Positions 58,647 to 64,000 of a stretch of DNA of 64,000 bases are shown here, piece by piece. The DNA is from Corynebacterium singulare. GTDB lineage: Bacteria > Actinomycetota > Actinomycetes > Mycobacteriales > Mycobacteriaceae. The notes under the pieces were generated by a model. The model searched no databases and was not told where the DNA came from. It saw only the letters and a program-made list of their open reading frames with translations. Where the stretch lies: positions 2,157,993 through 2,221,992 of the forward strand of contig NZ_CP010827.1 in assembly GCF_000833575.1 (NCBI RefSeq), in the 5' to 3' direction. The position numbers and the translations under genes were made by a program. The stretch's first letter is position 1, and each line of letters opens with the position of its first letter.

Positions 58647-59831
58647 TTAACGGAAACGCTTCGGCACATCGGGCTCGCCCAGCGTCAGCATAAGGCGGTT
58701 GGCCCAGTTGAAAAACGCGGAGGAGTTGATGACGTCAATAATCGCCAGGGTATCGAAACCCGCCTCACGGAGACCTTCCACGTGGGAGGCAGCGAAAGTG
58801 AAAGGCGAGGAAGTCAGGGCCAGGGCGGCGTCACGGATGGCGGACCACTGTTCCGTGCCCAGGTCAGCGTCTACGCCTTCCTCAAGCAGGCGGTCGATCG
58901 CCGCAGCGTCACCGCCTTCCTCCTTAGAGCGCTGCTGGTGCACCGAGGCGCAGTACTCGCAGCCGTTGAAGCGGGAGACCACGGTGGCGGCAAGCTCGCG
59001 CTCAGCGCGGCCGAGGCCGCCGTCGGTGTTGTAGAAGATATCCAGGTCAGTCTTCGTGCGCGCCTTGAGCGCAGCCGGGTCGCGAGCCAGCAGGCGGAAG
59101 TACTCCATGTCGATGCGCTCGGGCTTGATGAGGGCGTCGCGCTGCGCGTCCGTGAACTCCTCCTTCGGCTGCGGTGGCACCCACGGTTTCCACCCCAGGG
59201 AGTGGGCCACGAAGCGCTGCGGCTTGACGACGTCCGGCGCCAACGTCCCCTCCCCCGGTTCCCACTCTGGGGTCTGGGTGGGGCGCGGCGCCTCAGTCAC
59301 GGCTGCGGGCTGCGCGGTGCCGGCCAGAACGGCCAGGCCGTGGGCCACGCGCAACTGGAAGGACAGAAAGCTCACGAGCTGGCCCAGCGTCACAATGTCA
59401 TCATTGGACCAGCCAGCCGCCTGCAGGTGGCCGATCGCTGCTGGGGAGGCGTCCTTGGGGTGGAAGGACAATAGGTGGGCGAAGTCGAGAGCGGCGGCTA
59501 GGCGCGGGGAGCCATTGAAAAGCGTGAAGCCTCCACCGGAGTACGGGCCAGTGGTGATACCGCGCTCGACCGCGCGGGCAACCTCGGCGGCAAGCTCCTC
59601 GGATTCCTCCTCGAGCAAGTCGGAGTAGAAAGACTGTGCACGCGGTACCTGGTAAACGCCTGCCACGAAGGTAGCGATGGCGTAGCGCTCTGCGTAGCTG
59701 AAGGTGCCGGACTCCGCTGGTTCGAGGAGCGCGGCGAAGGAGGCCTGCGCGTTGTCTTTGGCTTCCGGGCGGCGCTCGCGCAGTTGGGACACGTCGCCGG
59801 CGTCGGCCAACAGGTCAATGATGTCTGCCAT
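58647..59831 (-). CDS. Fused CMD-domain and alkylhydroperoxidase-like protein
   Basis: 394 residues from MADIIDLLADAGDVSQLRERRPEA with AAAGGA upstream. Two AhpD/carboxymuconolactone-decarboxylase-like halves are joined by a Pro-rich linker near 190-210. The N half lacks the CxxC (TFVAGVYQVPRAQSFYSDLL). The C half has GLGRAERELAATVVSRFNGCEYCASVHQQRSKE with the peroxidatic ExxC...CxxH. The two halves match what are usually separate genes (Avi_7170 and Avi_7169 families) found beside peptide-type ABC importers. It may detoxify or process the imported substrate. Confidence 0.83.
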   Translation of the reverse strand: MADIIDLLADAGDVSQLRERRPEAKDNAQASFAALLEPAESGTFSYAERYAIATFVAGVYQVPRAQSFYSDLLEEESEELAAEVARAVERGITTGPYSGGGFTLFNGSPRLAAALDFAHLLSFHPKDASPAAIGHLQAAGWSNDDIVTLGQLVSFLSFQLRVAHGLAVLAGTAQPAAVTEAPRPTQTPEWEPGEGTLAPDVVKPQRFVAHSLGWKPWVPPQPKEEFTDAQRDALIKPERIDMEYFRLLARDPAALKARTKTDLDIFYNTDGGLGRAERELAATVVSRFNGCEYCASVHQQRSKEEGGDAAAIDRLLEEGVDADLGTEQWSAIRDAALALTSSPFTFAASHVEGLREAGFDTLAIIDVINSSAFFNWANRLMLTLGEPDVPKRFR

Positions 59832-59858
59832 GAGTAATCCTTTCTTTTTGCACCCAGG

Positions 59859-61496
59859 CTACAGGCCCAGGTTGAGGTCGCCGGCGCGGTAGCGCGAGCC
59901 GGGGATAGCCTCGATGAGCTGGCGGGTAAAGGGCGACTGCGGGTTGCTGAAGACCTCCGCAGTGGGCCCGGATTCGACTTGCTTGCCGTGGGAGAGAACG
60001 GAGACGGTGTCGGAAATCTGGTTGACCACGGCCAGGTCATGGGAGATGAAAATGTAGGTCAGGCCGAGTTCTTCCTGTAGCTTTCCGAGGAGGCGCAGGA
60101 TCTGTGCCTGCACGGTGACGTCGAGGGCGGAGACAGCCTCGTCGAGGATGACCAGTTCTGGTTCCACGATCATGGCGCGGGCAATAGCCACGCGCTGGCG
60201 CTGGCCGCCGGAGAGCTCGCTCGGGCGGCGGTCGTAGAAGTCAGGGTTAAGCGCGACGAGTTCCAAGAACTCCTGAGCCTTAGCCTTTGCTGCGCTTGCA
60301 CGCGCCCCCTTCAAGTTCCGCAAAGGCTCCGCCACCGTCTGCCCAATCGACTGCTTCGGGTCCAAAGAACCGTAAGGGTTCTGGTACACGAGTTGGATGT
60401 TGTTGCGCTCGGCGCGCAGCTGTTTTCCACGCAGGCCCACGATCTCGCGGCCACCGACGGTGATGGACCCTTCGGTCGGGGTGTTGAACATGGCGATGCT
60501 GCGCCCGGTCGTGGTCTTGCCGGAGCCGGACTCGCCCACCAGCGCGTGGGTCGACCCCTTGGCAACGGTGAAGGAGATGTCATCAACGGCAGTGAAATCA
60601 CCAAAACGCTGGGTGAGGCCTTCGACGCGCACGAGCGCCTCGCGGTCGCCGAGGGCGGCGCGGGCGCTGACCGTGCCTACGTCTGCGAGGGTGAGGGAGG
60701 GGGCGTCGGCAAGCAGGCGCTTGGTGTAGTCGTGGTGTGGGTTGGTAAGCACCGTGGCGGCAAGACCCTCTTCGCGCAGCTGACCGGCCTCCATAACGAC
60801 AACGCGGTCGGCGCGGTCACCGGCCACCGCGAGGTCGTGGGTGATGAAGAGGATGCCCATGCCGAGCTCGGCGCGCATGTCATCGAGGAGGTCGAGGATG
60901 ATTTTCTGCACGGTGACGTCGAGGGCGGAGGTCGGTTCATCAGCGATGATGAGGTCCGGTTCCAACGCCACTGCAGCGGCGATGAGCACGCGCTGCTTCA
61001 TGCCGCCGGAGAGCTCATGCGGGTACTGCTGGTAGCGGCGTTCAGGGTCGTCGATGCCGACGCGCTCAAGCAGCTCCAATGCGCGGGCCTTGCGCTCGGC
61101 GGCGCTGCCCACGTGGTGGATGGTGAGCCCCTCTTCCACCGAGGCACCGATGGTCTTCAGTGGGTTGAGGGAGTTGTTCGGGTCCTGCGGGATGAGCCCG
61201 ATGCGTCGACCACGCAGCTCCCGCCACTCGCGGCGGCTCAGCGAGGTGATGTCGCGGCCGTCGAAGGTGATGGTGCCCGCGTCGATGGTGGCGTTCGACG
61301 GGAGCAGGCCGATGGCGGCCATGGCGGAGGTGGTCTTGCCGGAGCCGGACTCACCAACGATAGCGGTCATTTGCCCCGGGTGGACCTCCACGTTGACGCC
61401 CTGGACGGCGGGAACATCGCCCTTCGCGGTGGTGTAGGAGACGTTGAGGTCCTGCACGGTGAGCAGGGGCTGTGCTGAGTTCTTGGGATCAGACAT
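59859..61496 (-). CDS. Dipeptide/oligopeptide-type ABC transporter, fused double ATPase
   Basis: 545 residues with two complete nucleotide-binding domains. NBD1: Walker A IVGESGSGKTTS, LSGGMKQRVL, Walker B DLIIADEPTSALD. NBD2: VGESGSGKTTTG, LSGGQRQRVAIAR, LVILDEAVSALD (Glu present). It equals DppD-DppF/OppD-OppF fused in one chain, energising uptake through the two permeases upstream. Ends SRYRAGDLNLGL. The ATG is one base after the permease stop. Confidence 0.93.
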   Translation of the reverse strand: MSDPKNSAQPLLTVQDLNVSYTTAKGDVPAVQGVNVEVHPGQMTAIVGESGSGKTTSAMAAIGLLPSNATIDAGTITFDGRDITSLSRREWRELRGRRIGLIPQDPNNSLNPLKTIGASVEEGLTIHHVGSAAERKARALELLERVGIDDPERRYQQYPHELSGGMKQRVLIAAAVALEPDLIIADEPTSALDVTVQKIILDLLDDMRAELGMGILFITHDLAVAGDRADRVVVMEAGQLREEGLAATVLTNPHHDYTKRLLADAPSLTLADVGTVSARAALGDREALVRVEGLTQRFGDFTAVDDISFTVAKGSTHALVGESGSGKTTTGRSIAMFNTPTEGSITVGGREIVGLRGKQLRAERNNIQLVYQNPYGSLDPKQSIGQTVAEPLRNLKGARASAAKAKAQEFLELVALNPDFYDRRPSELSGGQRQRVAIARAMIVEPELVILDEAVSALDVTVQAQILRLLGKLQEELGLTYIFISHDLAVVNQISDTVSVLSHGKQVESGPTAEVFSNPQSPFTRQLIEAIPGSRYRAGDLNLGL

Positions 61497-61497
61497 T

Positions 61498-62352
61498 CTA
61501 GGCCTCCACAGGGAAGTTTTGGGACAAGCGGTTGGCGGACATCACCACGGCCACCAGTGCGATGCCGGGCAGGATGATGAGCCACCAGGCGGTGGCCATA
61601 AAGTCGCGGCCCTCGGCAATGATGAGGCCCCACTCTGGGGTGGGCGGCGGAGCGCCGTAGCCCAGGAAGCCCAGGATGGACAGTTGCAGGATGGCGGTGC
61701 CGAACTGCAGGGTGGCTAGGGCGATGACCGGGGTCAGCGAGTTGGGCAGGATATGGCGAAGCAGCACCGTGGTGCGGGTAGCACCCGCGCCGTAGGCGGC
61801 CTCGATGTACTCGGCGTTGGCCACGGTGATGACCTGTGAGCGGGCCAGACGAGCAAAGGTGGCCACGGAGGTCGCACCCACGGCTACCGCCGCTTGAACC
61901 GATCCGAAGCCCAGCACAATGATGATGGACAGCGAGAGCAAAATGCCGGGGATGGAGAGCAGAACGTCGACGACGCGCATAAGGATGGTGTCGACGACTC
62001 CCCGCAGGGAGCCGGCCAAAAGGCCGATGAGGGTACCGACGACGAGTCCCACAGCCACGGCAATGAGCGCGCCCAGCAGAGACTGGCGGGCGCCGTAGAC
62101 CACGCGGGCATAGAGGTCACGTCCCACGGCGTCGGTGCCCATGAGATGGCCATTCTCGCCCGGCGCGAGCAGGGCGACGTCGGTGCCGGCGTACGGGTCG
62201 GCGGAGGTAAACAATCCCGGCACGAGCGCGCCGAGAAACGCCACGGCGAGGATGATGATGGCAATAATCGAGCCCGGCGCGAGCCAGGGGTTGCCGTGGC
62301 TCGTAGCGCCGCGGCGATGAGCACGGCGGGCTTTGGTGTGCATCAGGGTCAT
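61498..62352 (-). CDS. ABC transporter permease, DppC/OppC type
   Basis: 284 residues. The N-terminal basic leader (MHTKARRAHRRGATSHGNPWL) is followed by a first helix. The LMGTDAVGRDLYARVVYGARQSL motif after it is the DppC/OppC signature. The EAA loop in the C half is EAAYGAGATRTTVLLRHILPN. Forms the membrane channel with the DppB-type partner, whose stop it overlaps (ATGA). Confidence 0.93.
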   Translation of the reverse strand: MTLMHTKARRAHRRGATSHGNPWLAPGSIIAIIILAVAFLGALVPGLFTSADPYAGTDVALLAPGENGHLMGTDAVGRDLYARVVYGARQSLLGALIAVAVGLVVGTLIGLLAGSLRGVVDTILMRVVDVLLSIPGILLSLSIIIVLGFGSVQAAVAVGATSVATFARLARSQVITVANAEYIEAAYGAGATRTTVLLRHILPNSLTPVIALATLQFGTAILQLSILGFLGYGAPPPTPEWGLIIAEGRDFMATAWWLIILPGIALVAVVMSANRLSQNFPVEA

Positions 62353-63368
62353 GAGCGCACGGTCCTTTCTTCAGAGCTGGCGGTCGGGTCTGCGGTGCTG
62401 GTCGTACGGAAGGCGCGGGCGGCCGGGCGATTGGTGGAGCTGGGGCGCAGGCGCGGGTCGAGCACCGGGTAGAGGAGGTCCACGACGAGGTTGATGATGA
62501 TGTAGGAGGTCGCGGCAATAAGTACCACGGCCAAAAGAACCGGGGTATCGCGGTTAGCCACGGCCTGAGCTGTCATGTAGCCCAACCCGGTGCGGCCAAA
62601 GACGGTCTCCGTCACCACGGCCCCGCCGACGAGCTCACCGAAGAGCAGGCCCGCCATGGTCAATGTCGGCAGCAACGAGTTACGCAGGATCGTGCGCCAG
62701 AAGATCCACGACTCCGAGGCACCACGCGCCCGCACCGCTTGGACAAAGGGGCGCGACTGCGTCTCATCAATAGAGCGGATCAGCACCTGGATGAGCGGAG
62801 CAGTCATCGGCACGGCCAGCGTGAGCGTGGGCAGGATGAGGCCCTCCACGCTGCCAGGCTCAATGATGCGCACCCAGCCGAGCTGGAAGGAAAAAACCTG
62901 GATGAGCAGGATACCGATCCAAAATCCCGGCAGCGAGACCATGAGGGAGGGCAGGCCGCGGAAGAAGGTCGCGATACCTCCCAAGCCCGGAAGCGTTGCC
63001 AGAAAGGCCACGAGCACGGCCACGATGATGGCCAGGCCAATGGCGCAGGCGGCGAGGATGAGGGTGTGGGGGAGGGCGTCGGCAATGAGCGTAGCCACCG
63101 GCGCACCCGACTGCGTGGAGTTACCAAAATTACCGGTGAGGAAGCCACCGAGGGCGGTGAAGTACTGCACCATGAGCGGCTTGTCGACGCCCATCTCCTC
63201 CCGGATAGCGTCAATCTCCGCCTGGGACAACCCCAGGGCGGGATCGCCGAAGCGCGACTGCACTGCATCCGACGGCAGCGCCGAAAGGAGGAAGAAGGCC
63301 ACAGTGTAGGTAATAAGCAGCACGATGAGCGCTTGCCCGATGCGGCTGAGAATCTGGCGAGTAGTCAT
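62349..63368 (-). CDS. ABC transporter permease, DppB/OppB type
   Basis: 339 residues. The first helix MTTRQILSRIGQALIVLLITYTVAFFLL, the extracellular FGDPALGLSQAEIDAIREEMGVDKPLMVQYFTAL and the EAA loop VRARGASESWIFWRTILRNSLLP match DppB/OppB permeases. The C-terminal tail is unusually extended and basic (RPSSTNRPAARAFRTTSTADPTASS). It begins right at the stop of the binding-protein gene, so the four genes are one operon. Confidence 0.93.
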   Translation of the reverse strand: MTTRQILSRIGQALIVLLITYTVAFFLLSALPSDAVQSRFGDPALGLSQAEIDAIREEMGVDKPLMVQYFTALGGFLTGNFGNSTQSGAPVATLIADALPHTLILAACAIGLAIIVAVLVAFLATLPGLGGIATFFRGLPSLMVSLPGFWIGILLIQVFSFQLGWVRIIEPGSVEGLILPTLTLAVPMTAPLIQVLIRSIDETQSRPFVQAVRARGASESWIFWRTILRNSLLPTLTMAGLLFGELVGGAVVTETVFGRTGLGYMTAQAVANRDTPVLLAVVLIAATSYIIINLVVDLLYPVLDPRLRPSSTNRPAARAFRTTSTADPTASSEERTVRS

Positions 63369-64000
63369 TTATTCCTCCTCCTCATTCTTTGCCGCGCCCT
63401 GCGGCTCGGCGTCGATGCTGACCTCGTAGAACCACGGTCGCGCCACCGACTCCGGGCTAAAGCCCGACACCTCCGGGCGCACGGCGTAGACCACGGGTTC
63501 CTCAAAAAGCGGCAGGGCGTAGGCCTGCTCGGTGATGTAGTCCTGAACCTTCTCCGTGGCCTTGACTCGGCCTTGAGTATCGGGGGTGTCGAGGACGGCG
63601 TCGAGAAGCTGCTGCAGGTGGGCGTCGATGGGGTTGCCCTCGTCATCCTGATTGAGGAAGGCATCGCGATTATTGATGCCATAGAAGGAGGTGATGACGT
63701 CGTAGTCCGCGCGGCCGACCATCGAGTGGTACATCTGCACCTTGGTGATGTCCTTGGAGTCTGCGTTCTGCGTGGCCTGGTCACCGGCGTTGACCTGAAT
63801 GTCAATGCCAATACCGCGCAGCTGATCCTGGACCATGGTCATGACCTCCTTGGAACGCGGCTGCGGCAAGGCTGTGTTGGTGCGCAGGCTCAGGCGCTTA
63901 CCGTCCTTGACACGGATGCCGTCCGGGCCCGGCTCCCATCCGGCTTCGTCGAGAAGCCTGCGCGATTCCTCCGGATCAAAGGTGTAAGCCGCGGACTGAT
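63369..64000 (-). CDS. ABC transporter substrate-binding protein, family 5 (C-terminal part)
   Basis: The frame is open to the window edge; the 5' part lies beyond. The visible 209 residues contain the family-5 (SBP_bac_5) end: AYTFDPEESRRLLDEAGWEPGPDGIRVKDGKRLSLRTNT, MVQDQLRGIGIDIQV and YITEQAYALPLFEEPVVYAV. It ends with an acidic NEEEE. The mature protein would be a lipoprotein delivering a peptide-like or opine-like ligand to the permeases; the ligand is unknown. Confidence 0.9.
   Translation of the reverse strand, partial: QSAAYTFDPEESRRLLDEAGWEPGPDGIRVKDGKRLSLRTNTALPQPRSKEVMTMVQDQLRGIGIDIQVNAGDQATQNADSKDITKVQMYHSMVGRADYDVITSFYGINNRDAFLNQDDEGNPIDAHLQQLLDAVLDTPDTQGRVKATEKVQDYITEQAYALPLFEEPVVYAVRPEVSGFSPESVARPWFYEVSIDAEPQGAAKNEEEE

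Overview
The window is a chromosomal segment of a moderately GC-rich actinobacterium, almost certainly a Corynebacterium. The backbone gene order (rpsT, holA, comEC/comEA, gpgP-rsfS-nadD, proA-proB-obgE, rpmA-rplU-rne, ndk, folC-valS, mdh, clpX, clpP2-clpP1, tig, rpiB, pepN) is, from memory, the order known from C. glutamicum and relatives. Cutinase-like secreted hydrolases, mycothiol-type DsbA chemistry and GTG/TTG starts also fit. No alignment could be run, so the species is not assigned.

Layout. 1-2.6 kb: a partial PemK/MazF-like gene, rpsT, and a Dam-type methylase plus restriction nuclease inserted immediately after the rpsT stop codon. 2.6-10.9 kb, leftward: LysE-type exporter, ankyrin protein, holA, comEC, comEA, DegV, gpgP, rsfS, nadD and two cutinase-like hydrolases, mostly overlapping by 1-8 bases. 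11.05-12.64 kb: a lower-GC AlbA_2/GHKL-ATPase/HTH gene flanked by two perfect 91-bp direct repeats exactly 1500 bp apart, lodged directly behind proA. 12.6-23.1 kb, leftward: proA, a small membrane protein, two tandem hydroxyacid dehydrogenases, proB, obgE, rpmA, rplU and an RNase E carrying an IF-2-like N-terminal helical domain. 23.2-27.9 kb: a membrane/winged-helix protein, a divergent acr3/arsR pair with a clear operator, ndk, a small membrane protein, an esterase and a DUF4233 protein.

27.8-40.9 kb: folC-valS, panBC, mdh and a divergent TetR regulator, clpX, an aromatic-acid MFS transporter with an SDR dehydrogenase, and clpP1P2. 41.0-46.5 kb: an accessory-looking, lower-GC rightward cassette between clpP1 and tig: an MntR-like repressor, then nrdI, nrdE, nrdF, a small coupled ORF and an FMN reductase. 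A striking tandem palindrome array (four AACTACG/CGTAGTT half-sites on a 22-bp period) lies before nrdI. 46.6-50.5 kb: tig, tRNA-Pro, a Gly/Asp-rich membrane protein, tRNA-Gly with a duplicated 3' end, and a low-GC patch with a secreted cysteine-containing protein and a 33-residue membrane peptide. 50.5-56.8 kb: aldo/keto reductase, rpiB, small membrane protein, DsbA-family protein, pepN and a DUF222/HNH protein. 57-64 kb, leftward: GntR regulator, SDR, a fused CMD/AhpD-like protein and a Dpp/Opp-type ABC importer (ATPase, two permeases, partial binding protein).

The two most unusual structures are the repeat-flanked AlbA_2 gene, whose repeat carries a five-half-site operator-like array reaching its ribosome binding site, and the MntR-headed ribonucleotide reductase cassette with its double palindrome. 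The restriction-modification pair fused to the rpsT transcription unit is also notable. Family names rest on motif recognition from the translated sequence; no database search was made.
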